A model generated the notes under the pieces. It ran no database searches, was not told the origin of the DNA, and saw only the letters and a program-made list of their open reading frames with translations. 64,000 bases of DNA. It comes from Hirsutella rhossiliensis (taxonomy: Eukaryota > Ascomycota > Sordariomycetes > Hypocreales > Ophiocordycipitaceae). Position 1 is the first letter of the stretch; each line of letters begins with the position of its first letter. Of this stretch, positions 25,101 to 35,796 are shown piece by piece. The stretch is taken from assembly GCF_020360975.1 (NCBI RefSeq), contig NW_025408671.1, forward strand, positions 682,001-746,000, given 5' to 3'. The position numbers and the translations under genes are program-made.

Positions 25101-25946
25101 CGCGTACTTAACTACGGACTTATAAGGGTAGCGGAGATAGAGGCGGGGGCTAAAGGGCTAAGCGTTATAGGTAGCGGTAAGGATAGTATTATTACCTTGA
25201 AAGGCGATATAAGGGTAGCTAGTATAGCGGAGGTAGTAGTAGCGGTAGTAGGCGCGGTAGTAGGGGCGCGGGCGGGAGTAGCGGTAGCGGTAGAGCTATC
25301 GTTAGCTATACTTAGTATAGCGTCGATAAACGACTTTATACGCTCTAAGAAAGAGGAGGCGGAGGAGGAGGAGGTAGATATATCTAGCGCGGAAGTTAGT
25401 ATTATAGATTATAGCCTCCCGCTTTATAAGGCAAGGAACTTATTAGTTAAAGTTATTATTATTATTAGGGCTATTATTACTACTATAGCTATTACTATAA
25501 GTATATATTAATAGAGCGGCCTATATAGCTAGGAATAAACTAATGCTTTAAGTAAAGCGGAACTTACCTATTACTATTATTACTATAGTTAAAGAAGGAA
25601 GAATAAAAAGAAAAGGAGGAAAGGAGAATATAGCTTTATATACCCCTTAGTAAAGGAGGCTGCTTAAGGCTAAGGGGTCGGGCAACCTAGGGCTTATATA
25701 GGTCTAGGCTAGCCGCCGGCTACCTAAGGGTATATATAATAAGTTACGCCCTTATTTAAATAGCTAGCCGGCTAATAAGTATAGAGCTAGGTTATAGCTA
25801 CTTAGGCTAATAAGTATAGGGATAATAAGGCTAATAAGGCTAGTATAATTAATAGGAAAAAGGTAGGGTAGAGCTAGCGGTATAAGCCTAATAGTATAAA
25901 AGCCGTTAATAAGGTAGCGCTGCGCCGCGCTTAAGGGAGGGCATTA

Positions 25947-26133
25947 TATAAGAGTCTTTAACTATTATAAGTTATAAGATTAGGCTATAGCTAAAGCTAT
26001 ATAAGTTATATATAAAGGGCCGGATCCTATACTTATATATATAAGCTATCTATATATAAAAAAGCTCTATATAGCTTATTAATATTATCCTATAAACGGT
26101 ACTTATATATATACTTTTACTTACTTTATAATA
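25947..26133 (+). repeat. Gypsy C 3' LTR
   Basis: 187 bp, same as 13134-13320 apart from scattered transitions; followed by ATAAT. The 400 bp before it (25.5-25.95 kb) show no clear frame. Confidence 0.9.
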
Positions 26134-26138
26134 ATAAT

Positions 26139-26600
26139 CTCTTATTAGCTAGAGCCGCCTTATTAAGATAAAGTAGCTAGGTTATTAGTACTTACCTAAG
26201 AGCGCTTAAGTACGATCTCCTTACTAGTATTAATATTACTAATAAAGGTAATAGACTTATAAGTTTCCTAGCTTATAGAAGTAAGCTTATTAATAGTTAG
26301 AGTTAAGGTATTTAGCGGGGTAATAAGGGCACGACCCTCGCTAATATTAAGTCCTAGACTAAAAGTCTCTTAAGACTAAGATTCCCTTATACCTTTCTTA
26401 GCTTTCTTTACTAAGGGGGAACTAGCGTCGCTATAAGACTTTTAAGCTAATCGCTTATACTTTAAGGTTAAACCTACCGCTACCTACTCTTATATATAGC
26501 GTAAGAAATTAGCGTTATAGTTCTTTATTTTCTTTAGCGTAAAAGGTATTATTATTAATAAATCGTCGATAAAAAGTAATATAAAAAGGTATAAAAGATT
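26139..26600 (-). pseudogene. Gypsy D antisense accessory frame, 5' part
   Basis: Minus-strand frame rich in Ser, Thr, Lys and Asn. It joins without a shift to 13128-12200 across the excised C element. Stops are RIP-type TAG/TAA. The frame can be followed from about 26540; the start is not determined because ATG codons are lost in this region. Confidence 0.5.
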
Positions 26601-26733
26601 AATAAAAAAAGGCATAAAACTCTATAGTAATTATAAGTAAATAAGTTAAAAAAGAAAATAAAATAAAAGAAGTAAGAGATATATATATACGCTCTTTATA
26701 TGATAGTTACGCGGCTAATATATAGGTAATACT

Positions 26734-26833
26734 TATAGCGAAGACTATTACGATATATAGGTAAAAGTAGAACGCGCGCTTTAATAAGTACGCTATAATT
26801 AATATATATAACTAATAACCGCGTTTTCCGATA
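26734..26833 (-). repeat. TRIM-like 3' LTR
   Basis: 100-bp repeat, second copy at 27033-27132. It contains a conserved AACGCGCGCT block and, at the element-proximal end, the RIP-mutated tRNA-like stretch also seen at 62346-62363. Confidence 0.75.
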
Positions 26834-27032
26834 TACCCCCTTAGGGATCGCGGCTCTACTAGGATTCCTAGACCTAAGCCTATAACGTAGGAGTTAAATA
26901 CTAAGCACCGCGCCTATTACCTAGGGAAATCTAAGAGAGAGAGGGGTATACGGCTATCTATAGGTATTACCCTATAACGTATAGTTACCGGAAGTTATAG
27001 GGGTGGTTTACTACCCCTCCTAGGCTTATAAC

Positions 27033-27132
27033 TATTGCGAAGACTATTACGCTACGTAGGTAAAAGTAGAACGCGCGCTTTAATAGGTACGCTATAATTA
27101 ATATATATAACTAATAACCGCGTTTTCCGATA
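27033..27132 (-). repeat. TRIM-like 5' LTR
   Basis: 100-bp repeat matching 26734-26833 with only a few transitions. On the minus strand it is followed without a gap by the primer-binding site. Confidence 0.75.
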
Positions 27133-27221
27133 ATAGTATAATAATTACTCGGCGGTAACCGCTAATATAATAACTATTAACGTTATAGAGTATAGATTAA
27201 CGTATACTTATATAAGCGTAT

Positions 27222-27789
27222 TATAAGGAACGGTGTTCTTACTATAAATAAAGCAGCTATAATATACTCTCCCGATTATATAAGCTAATAAGTAGTATAT
27301 TAATTATAGACAAAATCTTATCCTATAGAGTAAGAATCGCTCGTTATTTTATATATTATTATATATTAAACGGATTGCCGGTTATTATATAATCGGGAAT
27401 CGAAGGAATAAAGCTAGCTTAGAATGCTAGCTAAGACCTCTTAAGAACACCGGCACGACTAACCTTCTTTAAACACGAATATTAGTAGAACTAAGACACT
27501 TCTAGATTTACTAGAGGTATCACGGAATTTCCTAGTCTTAGGGCTATATAGTAGCCTAAATCTAGTCTTAAAAGGTTCTTCTATTTAGCTATAATTATCT
27601 ATATAAGATAGTATGTCCGCTAGAAGATAGATAGAGAATTATTAACTTTAACACCTCTTCTATATACTAATATATTAATAATAAATTCTATTAAAAATCC
27701 TACCTTATACTCCTTCTTCCCTTCTATTACGTAGTTTTATATAAGTCCTTAATTTCCTAAAATTCCGCTTTTACTTATATACCTTAAGA
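27222..27789 (+). repeat. 568-bp solo LTR, copy 1
   Basis: Matches 48966-49533 in inverted orientation over its whole length. The ends are TATAAGGAACGG (from TGTAAGG) and CCTTAAGA, short inverted termini as in LTRs. Flanks CGTAT (27217-27221) and TATAT (27790-27794) agree apart from two RIP-type changes. CA and TG survive in many places, so it was hit less than D around it. No internal region or second LTR is near, hence solo LTR; a non-coding TIR element is the alternative. Confidence 0.62.
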
Positions 27790-27907
27790 TATATATATAT
27801 AATATATAACTAAAACTACCTTTTTTCTAAACTAAATATATATAGTATAGCGAAAGTAATATATATTTAAGATATAGCTAAGATATCTATATAATAAGGG
27901 AGATAAT

Positions 27908-28164
27908 TATAAGAGCGCGACTAAGAGGTATAGGCTAATAAAGTACTTAAGTATATAGTACTAATATATTAATAGGGTATTAGTAGGGAATTATACCTAC
28001 CTTACTTATATATTATAGAGTACTTACTATTTAAATAAAAGAGGAAAAATCTATTTTCTTATAAGCTTTAGTCTTATAATAAGGAGAATATAATATATAT
28101 AGCGTAGTACCTCTAGCTATCTTTACTACCTAACTAACCGTACTATAATATATATTCCCTTATA
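27908..28164 (+). repeat. Gypsy D 3' LTR
   Basis: 257 bp, pair of 6375-6631; ends CCCTTATA and is followed by TATAT. A purine-rich AAGGGAGATAAT precedes it and may be the degraded polypurine tract. Confidence 0.88.
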
Positions 28165-28169
28165 TATAT

Positions 28170-28592
28170 CTAGGTTAATAGCTTACTATTTTCCTTTATA
28201 AGAGTTTATATAGTTTATATAATATTATATTTTATAGCTAATATAAATAAAATTTATAGTTATAAAGATATAAGTAGCTAGCTAAGGAAAATCGCTTCTT
28301 TTAATACTTTTAAAAGAGCTAGTAGCTTTATTATTATAAACTAGCTAATTATAAAAGGAAGATAGTTAAAATATAGGCTATATAGCTAAAGTATAGGATA
28401 CTAAGCGCTATAGACTATAGAAGAACTATTAATATAAAGGTTATATAACGGATTAGTTAGATTAGTAAGATTAGGTAATTAATATTAAGTAAACTAAGTA
28501 CTAATTAGTTTAATTAGTTAGATTAGCTAGATTAGTACTAAGTAAACTAAATAGGCTAAATATAATAAGTAATATCGTTATAGTAAAAAGAC
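28170..28592. other. RIP-mutated spacer with GATTAG-type repeats
   Basis: Sequence between D and F. Bases 28451-28550 contain imperfect repeats of GATTAG/TTAGATTAG and two near-copies of an AGTAAACTAA(G/A)TA unit. No gene is visible. It is as CA/TG-poor as the elements around it. Confidence 0.5.
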
Positions 28593-28851
28593 TATAGATA
28601 TATATAGCTACTTACTTTTACTTCTTTAAATAGATAGCTCTTTAGCTTTTAATATTATAATTATTACGATCTTTATTATAATCTTATCTTTAATTCTAAT
28701 TACTTAATTACTTAGTTATAATCTATAGTCTATAACCTTTAACTTATTACTAATATAATATACTTATTACTACTTAGACTATACCTTATTATATCTATTA
28801 ATATAAACCCTTTAATAGGTTTATCCCTTAGAAATAATATTAGTTATTATA
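28593..28851 (+). repeat. Gypsy F 5' LTR
   Basis: 259 bp, TATAGATATATATAGC... to ...GTTATTATA. Related LTR copies lie at 46804 (direct), 47237 (inverted) and 59554 (inverted, truncated). Its conserved core holds CCTTTAATAGGTTTATCCC. Confidence 0.85.
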
Positions 28852-28899
28852 TATTAAAAGCTCTTATTTAGTATAATACCGCGTTACTTTAAGTAATAT

Positions 28900-29458
28900 T
28901 ATAACTATTAATATACTTATATAGTAAACTAAATTAACTAACTCTAGAGCTATTATATTACCTTAGGATATAATACGCGAGATTATTACCTTTTAATATA
29001 AAGTATAGTTACTTAGGAATAAAAGAGGTAATAAATAAGTTAAGGACCTTAGAAAAGTAATTAAACTAAAATAGCTAGGACTATTTAATAGTACTTATAG
29101 TACGCTTTAAGACTTTCTTACTTAACTTAAGGCCTACTATTAGCTTTACCTTACTAAACTCTTAGACTTAGTTAAAAAGGTACTTTATATAGGAAATTAT
29201 TTATCTAGAATAGTACTTACTTAGTTTAGACCTATTATAAGGGATTTTCTCGATAACTAACTAGCGCGATAAGATAATAAGATAGATAAAGTCTTTACTA
29301 GTTTCTAAAGATTTAAAGAAGCTATTATAAAGGTATTTAAAATAACTAACGAGGAATAAAAAGCTAAATAAAAACTTTAAGAACTTTAATAAAAGATCTT
29401 AGTATTAGATTATACTATAAAGTTCTATTAAGTTACCTTAAAACTTAATTAAGACGAT
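28900..29458 (+). pseudogene. Gypsy F gag, 5' part
   Basis: Frame with RIP stops that continues at 35797 after Copia-2 is removed (target duplication AAACC). By position it is gag, and it matches the inverted sequence at about 58.9-59.45 kb in G. No diagnostic motif is readable on its own. Confidence 0.55.
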
Positions 29459-29463
29459 AAACC

Positions 29464-29948
29464 TATCGCGAAGTATAGCTTAATTTTATAGTTCTTAGAG
29501 ATATCCTTTAGTATAAGGGACTAAGGAAGCTAAAAACACTTAGTATAAAAGAAGGAAGAAGGAGCTAAAAAGAGGTATAGAAAGGAAGGTAAGGGTATAA
29601 AGGGAAGTAGAAGTAGTAATAGCTTCTTATAAAAGTAGTAAGAGATAAGATAGATATACTAGTAACGGCTAGAAAAGAAGGGAAAAACTAGTAAAAAGCT
29701 TAGTAGTTAAAAGGATATTAATAGCTTCTTTAAGTAAGATCTTCTTTATTAATTAAGATACTAAATAGGTATAATAAGAGGCGTTAAATAAAGGAAAGAA
29801 GAAAATTTAAGGTAATATAATAATTATTCCCTTACTATAATTACTACCTATATAAGAATTAAATCTCTTTACCCTACCTATCTAACCCTTTACTTTTAAT
29901 TTTACCTTTATATATTTTTATATACTTCTTATATCTCTCTTTATAAGA
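29464..29948 (+). repeat. Copia-2 5' LTR and adjoining primer site
   Basis: Starts TATCGCGAAG (from TGTCGCGAAG) and ends TTATAAGA. The primer site GTTATAAGCCTAGGAGG follows at 29949-29965. Confidence 0.9.
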
Positions 29949-30089
29949 GTTATAAGCCTAGGAGGAATAAAATTCCTATACCTTTTAGCTACTATAAAAG
30001 CACCTTTCTTATATCCCTTATAGCTCCCTTTTACCCCTCTTACTAAAAAAGCCGTTTTTAACTAACCTTTCTATCCTTCCTATATAATA

Positions 30090-33000
30090 ATATTAAAAAA
30101 CGATTCCTTTACTACCCTTATAGTCTATAGGCCGATTCTTATAAAGCCCTAAGATTAAGATAAGTAAGTAAAGGAGCTATAGGCTTATATAAATAGAACT
30201 ATCTATAATTTAGTCTTCTTTAATAAGTAGGACCCTCTTAAGCCCCCTCTTTATCCTAAGGTAACGGAATTTATAGAGGGAGCTTCTCTCTTTTTTAAGC
30301 TAACCTCCGTATAGTAAAGAGCTTTTTCTACTACCTTAAGCGACTATAAGAGTTACCGAAAGGAATACCTTTATAAGATAAAGCTACTAACTACTATACG
30401 TATAGCGATAATAGAATCTATTAGTACTATAAAGCTAATCTCTCTTTAAGAGGAAGAGACTCCTAAGTAATAGCTTTTAAAGCTCGAGACCTTAATAGCT
30501 CCCTTAAGGGGCTATATAACTAACCGTATTAAGAAGACCTATATAGTATACCTAGGAGCCTTTTCTACTAAGAACTTACTAGCTTCTTTATAGCTAGCTA
30601 AGTAAGAAGAAATCCTTAAGGAAGCTAACTAATACTTCCTTATAAAAGCTCTTTCTAGCTAGTAGCTATAAGATATATCTTTACTAATAAAGCCTATTAG
30701 TAATAGTTACTTAACTATCTTTTAAGAGGCTAGCTAGGAACTAAATAAAGAGGCTACTAAAGTATAATAGTAAGTAGTCTTATTCCTTTATAGCTAGTAC
30801 TTAACCTAGATAGTTTAACTTATAGCCCTTATAGCTACGGCCCCCGCTACTACTACTACTACTATAGCTATTGCTCCTTTAGCTCTACCTCCCTTCAGAG
30901 TATTAATACTATCTTTAACGGCTGCCTTAGGCCCGGCCCTAGCTCCGCCTCTTACTCCGGGCCCGGCCCCGGTCCCGTTAGTTAGACCGGCCCGACTAGT
31001 CCCTTAATAGACCTTTTAGTCCGTTAGTCGAAAAATTAAGGAACTAGTCGAAATCGAACCTCTTTATTAAAATTAGTAATAAGGGGTAAAAAGGGGGGGT
31101 TTTTAAGTAGACCTTTTAGATCGGGATAAGGATTCCTTAAAGAAATAAAAGACTAAATAAAATAGCTACCTAGCCTAAAAATCCCTAGGCTATCGATTAT
31201 TATAATACTAATAGGTCTTTAAGGAAAACCGACCTAACGGATTTAACCCTTTAAAGAGGCTATAAGAAATAATATAATAATCTCTTAAAGAGGACCCCTT
31301 ATTATAAAAGAAGATAAATAAGATTTAAGTTACTAAGGAATAGTAACTAATAACGCTACTACTTTTATTCGAGCTATAAATTCAAGGAAAAATCGTTAGT
31401 ATAGTAAATCCGGTATTTATCTTCCTTATAAATTAGTAAGACTACTTATTAAGACCCTCCGATTATCCCCTATAAAAATTAGCTATCCTTAACTTTAGTA
31501 CTTCCCTTAATATCTATAATATACTCTTATAATTCCGGTCCTTTAAGAAGGTATAAAGGGAATATCTTATTACTAGGGAATTAACTATATAGATAAAGGG
31601 ATATAGAAGGGTGAATTTTATAATAAAATTACCTAATAGGTCTATATAAATTCTTCGACGAAAAAGGGTAGCTTTTTACCCTTAATTTTTAACGAGCTTA
31701 ATTTCCTTTTACTTTCTTTAAGAAGAAGGAATCTTTTAAGATACGACGTCTAAGCCTATATAGCTAGTTCAGAAGAATTAGACTATTAGGCTTATCGAGG
31801 AAAAATTTAGTTAATTTATTCTTAAATTCCGACCTATCCTTAAGAAGGAATCTCTTAAGAAGTTAGCTTTCCTTACTAAGAAGGTAGGTTCTAAGGACCC
31901 TCTTTTAGTAGCCTAAGGAGACGGTCTTCTTTAGTACGTATAACTTAGTTACCTAGGCCCCTTAGCTTTATATAAGCTAGGTTAATAATAAGGCGTATAA
32001 ATAAAAGGCCTAAAGACCGTTAAATATAAATACTATAGCTAAGGGAAAACTAAGAGACGAATTTATAAACGAACCCTTATATAGCTAGACTAGCTATATA
32101 AGGAAATTTAGGTCGACTAAACTAACGTCTCTAAGGATTAAGAAATCTTTATTAAGGTAATGTTTTTTATAGATACTTTCTTAGGGATAGTTTTCCCTTA
32201 TTTCTTATAGACCTACCTAAGTAAGTATAACTAGTTTACCTTTTAAGACTTCGTTAACTAAATAAAATCCTACTTTAGCTATAAGGTAAAGAAGATATAG
32301 TTTAATAGAGAGCTATTTATAAAGGATATCTTAAATTAGCTTTAAAAAAGGGGCATTTTACCCCTCCTATTAATACTAAATACCTAGGCCTAGAACGAAA
32401 GGGCAGAAAGATTAAGAGGTGCTATAATAGAAAGGGCCCGTATAATAAGACTTACTATAAAGCTTCTATATAACCTTTAAAGGGAAGTTATTAAGACCGC
32501 CTATTACCTTTAGAACCGGACCCTTAAGGACCCTAAGGACCCTAGGGAACTAAACTAAGGAATAAACTAAAAATCCCTCCTTAAGCTTTTTATAAAGAAG
32601 AGGGCCTTACTAGCCTACCTTTATACTTATAGCTATAAGGTATATACTATAACTACTAATATATAGCTAAAAAGGAAGAAGAAAAGAAAGCTTAATTTAA
32701 GAGCCTTTATTAGTTACCTTATTAGTTATAATTCTATAAATATCTTTTAGATCTAGATTCCTTTTCTATAAAAGGTTATTTTAACTAAGGATATAATTTT
32801 CGATGAATCTAGCTTCTTTAATAAAAAGAGGGATTAATAGCCCCTCTTACTCTTATAACGTTAGCTAATTTAAAAGATTTAAATTCCCCCTTCCTAATAG
32901 TTATAAGAAGAGGCCTTAGATAAGAAAATAAAAAAGGAAACTAACGTCGAAGATATTAAAGATAACGCTAACTTTAAAAAAGAGGAAGCTACTAGATTAG

Positions 33001-35010
33001 ATAATCTAGATAAAGAAGGAGACTATAAGAAAGCGGTAGAGCTAGAATACGCCTACCTCCCTATACCTCCTCCTACGTAAGAAGAAGATCTAAAAGTAGC
33101 TTTCTTTATTAGTCTTCCTATCTCGACCTTTAAGGAGGTAGGAAAGGCACCTCTCTTAAAGGATTACCTAGCTACCTTTTTATCCCTACTTCGAGAAGCA
33201 AAGGAAGGTATAGGGCCCGATATAAAAGAAGACTAACCTTTCCTTTATTTTAATCGTTTCTCTAACTTCTATCTAACGCCTATAGAAGATAGTTCCTATA
33301 GAGTATTTATAGTAGGCCGGCTCTTTAAGCTATAGCTATTAGTAAGGAAGGTATATAGTAGAGACCTCCTAGACCTATTAGTAAACTAAAAGTAGCTAGA
33401 AAGACACCCTTTTAAAGACTAGTTTTTCTAGGCTTAGAAAGACTACCTAGCCTTATATAAAGAGATAGGGTCTTTTAAAGAGGTCCTTAAAGAAAAAATA
33501 ATAGGAAAATAAGTCCTAGGCTATAAGTAGGTCTTTATCTATAAGACTAATAAACTTAGCTTCCTTTAAAAGTATAAAGCCTAGCTAGTTATCTATAGGA
33601 ATTAATAGGAAAAAGGGGATCTACTTACTAAGGCAACTACTTTAATAAGGATGTCTTTTTAGACCCTTATAGCTATAGTAGTAGAATTCGACCTCGAACT
33701 AAATTAGATAGATATAGTTAACGCCTTCGTTAACTACTTACTTAAGGAAGAAGAAGTTATTTATATACGACTTCCTCTTAGTTTCTAATAGCTAGGAAAC
33801 GTTCTATAGCTTAAGAAAGCTCTATATAGACTATAAAGATTGCCCCTTCTTTAGTAATAGTATTTAATAGGTTCCCTTAAAGCCCTAGGCTTTAAGAAAG
33901 TCCCTTAAGAACTATATATAATATAAAAGGGAAAAATCATAGTCTTTTTCTATATTAACGATATTATCTAAGCTTATTTAAAAGAGGAAGAAGTAACTAC
34001 TAAGGAGGCTATAAAAGGCCTATAATAAAGGTATAAGAAACTAAGCTAGGGGAGCTAAAGTAGTTCTTAGGGATATGAATCTTTTAAAATAGGTCTTAAT
34101 AGACTATCTAGCTTACCTAGGACGCCTATATCGATAAGGTCGCTTATAAATTCCTCCTTAATTCCCTTAATAAGAAGCTTCCCTCTATACTTATATTAGA
34201 TAAAGAGCTTTTACCTAATCTATCCTTTTAAGCTAGGGAGTAAGAGAAATACTAATATTAATAAAAGGTAGGCTCCTTACCTTTTTTAGCTATTTTTACT
34301 AAACTAGATATCTCTTTTACGGTCTCCTAGCTAGCTAAGTATAACTAGAATCCTAGCCCTAGGCATTAAGAAGTAGTAGACTAAGTAATCCTTTATCTTT
34401 ATTTAACGAGATTATATAGTCTACGCCTAGGAGGGTAGGGAAGGAAATTAGCTAACGAAATCTTCCTTTATTTAAGCGATTCGTTCTTTATAGATAATTC
34501 CTTAGATAGAAAGAGCTTATAGGGGTATATTATATCCCTTTTTAGAGGAACTATTACTTAGAGAGCTTCGAAATAAGCTACTATTATAACTTTAAGTATA
34601 GAGGCAAAGCTACTAGCTCTTTTAAAAGCGTTAAAAGAAGCGATTTTCCTTAGCTAGCTACTAATATCTTTATAACTATAAATTCCGACCTTATTAGCTA
34701 TAAAATATAATAATATATAGACTATATAAATTCTTATAGAAAATAGTAAGTTATTAACCTAGCTATAGTATATTAATATCTATTAGTATTAGTTATACTA
34801 AGAAGTTTAAAAGGGATATATTTCCGTTTATTAGGTTTTAATAGTATTAATAAAAGCTAACGGTCTTATAAAGCTACTACTAAAGTAAAAGCTAGCTATA
34901 TTTTTATAGTAAATTAAGCTAGAAGACGTTTAAGAGAAGTTTTCCTTAGAAGCCTACTTTAAGAGTCTATAAAAGGAGCTAATAGTATATAGGAAGAAGG
35001 AGACGTCTAT
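30090..35010 (+). pseudogene. Copia-2 gag-pol, RIP-inactivated
   Basis: Same domain order as Copia-1. Gag lies at about 30.1-31.0 kb, with an Ala/Thr-rich linker near 30830. Protease lies near 31.5 kb and integrase at about 32.05-32.45 kb. Reverse transcriptase covers about 33.2-34.3 kb, with FYINDI near 33950, Asn again changing the YxDD box. RNase H covers about 34.45-34.9 kb. Far more codons are stops than in Copia-1. It cannot make a protein; it is useful only as a relative of Copia-1 for measuring RIP. Confidence 0.88.
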
Positions 35011-35029
35011 AGCTAAAGAAAGGAATTAG

Positions 35030-35306
35030 GACTTATCTTAAAGGAGGGCCCTTAGCTTTATTAGGACTTATTCTTCTTAAAGGCCCCCTTTTTAGGGACT
35101 TATCCTTAGAGAAGCCCCCTTTCTTATAAGACTTAATTTCCTCCTTAAGGCCCCTTTTTCCTAAAGTAGGTCTAAAAGAGCCTAGGGCTAAAACCTAGAT
35201 TTCTTAAGTAAGGGATAAGTATAGACTAAGACCTCCTCTATACGCTTACCGGCCTAGGTAGTTAGATTTACCCTTTCTATAAGGGTAGGCTATAGCTAAG
35301 GGGGTA
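35030..35306 (+). other. Copia-2 3' untranslated region with polypurine tract
   Basis: 277 bp between RNase H and the 3' LTR. It contains several repeats of a GGCCCCCTTTTTAGGGACTT-like pyrimidine/purine unit (35080-35160) and ends in GCTAAGGGGG, the likely polypurine tract. Copia-1 lacks this segment. Confidence 0.6.
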
Positions 35307-35791
35307 TATCGCGAAGTATAGCTTAATTTTATACTTCTTAGAGATATCCCTTAGTACGAGGGACTAAGGAAGATAAAACTACCTAGTATAAAAGAAGGAA
35401 GAAGGAGCTAAAAAGAAGTATAAAAAGGAGGGTAGGGGCGTAAGGGGAAGTAAAAGTAGCGATAGCTTCCTATAAAGGTAGCGAGAGATAAGACGGATAT
35501 ACTAGCAATAGCTAGAAAAGAAGGGAAAAACTAGTAAAAAGCTTAGTAGTTAAAAGGATATTAATAGCTTCTTTAAGTAAGATCTTCTTTATTAATTAAG
35601 ATACTAAATAAGTATAAAGAAAGGCGTTAAATAAAGGAAAGAAGAAAATTTAAGGTAATATAATAATTATTCCCTTACTATAATTACTGCCCTTATAAGA
35701 ATTAAATCTCTTTACCTTACCTATCTAACCCCTTACTTTTAATCTTACCTTTATATATTTTTATATACTTCTTATATCTCTCTTTATAAGA
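35307..35791 (+). repeat. Copia-2 3' LTR
   Basis: 485 bp, pair of 29464-29948. It keeps GTAGCGAGAGATAAGACGG where the 5' copy reads AGTAGTAAGAGATAAGATAG, another case of unequal mutation between LTRs. Followed by AAACC. Confidence 0.9.
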
Positions 35792-35796
35792 AAACC

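Larger units (their letters stand above)
13134..26133 (+). mobile_element. Gypsy C: element nested in D, holding B
   Basis: Ends are set by identical-length 187-bp LTRs (13134-13320, 25947-26133) and target duplication ATAAT (13129-13133, 26134-26138). Without B it is about 6.1 kb. Gag lies left of B; RT and RNase H lie right of it. I find no integrase between RNase H and the antisense gene, whereas the related element B has one. C is therefore a deleted, probably non-autonomous copy. Heavily RIP-mutated. Confidence 0.92.
26734..27132 (-). mobile_element. TRIM-like miniature LTR retrotransposon
   Basis: 399-bp element: two 100-bp direct terminal repeats around a 199-bp inside with no coding capacity. 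Read on the minus strand it runs LTR (27132-27033), primer-binding site GTTATAAGCCTAGGAGG (27032-27016) abutting the LTR, hairpin GGGGTAGTAAACCACCCC, and a purine-rich stretch before the second LTR. Flanks ATACT (26729-26733) and ATAGT (27133-27137) form an imperfect 5-bp target duplication. LTR termini (TATCGG, from TGTCGG, and CTTCGC) and primer site are like those of the copia family here. Terminal-repeat retrotransposons in miniature (TRIMs) have this size and layout. Related to 60234-62373. Confidence 0.78.
6375..28164 (+). mobile_element. Gypsy D: outer Ty3/gypsy element of a three-level nest
   Basis: The ends are fixed by 257-bp LTRs (6375-6631 and 27908-28164) and the target duplication TATAT (6370-6374, 28165-28169). 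Once element C (13134-26133), the TRIM-like element and the solo LTR are removed, about 7.8 kb remains. It is heavily RIP-mutated. Pol lies on the + strand; an antisense frame follows pol and is split by C. Everything nested inside must be younger than D. Confidence 0.9.
29464..35791 (+). mobile_element. Copia-2: Ty1/copia element, strongly RIP-mutated
   Basis: Full-length relative of Copia-1. LTRs 29464-29948 and 35307-35791 are both 485 bp; target duplication AAACC at 29459-29463 and 35792-35796. CA and TG are almost gone, so it was mutated harder than Copia-1. It keeps the about 270-bp segment before the 3' LTR that Copia-1 lost. Inserted in the gag of F. Confidence 0.95.

Noticed and set aside
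25197..25511. Open frame of 104 codons with ATG, low-complexity Val/Ala/Ile
   Set aside because: It lies on the strand opposite to the accessory-gene side of element C, in triplet-repeat sequence where RIP removed stops from one strand; no similarity or motif.
27222..27789. MITE-type DNA element
   Set aside because: Ends agree with TG...CA-type LTR termini and the flanks fit 5-bp duplications better than TA; kept as solo LTR with moderate confidence.
28451..28550. Telomere-like or CRISPR-like array
   Set aside because: GATTAG-type units are irregular and few, without spacers or a constant period.
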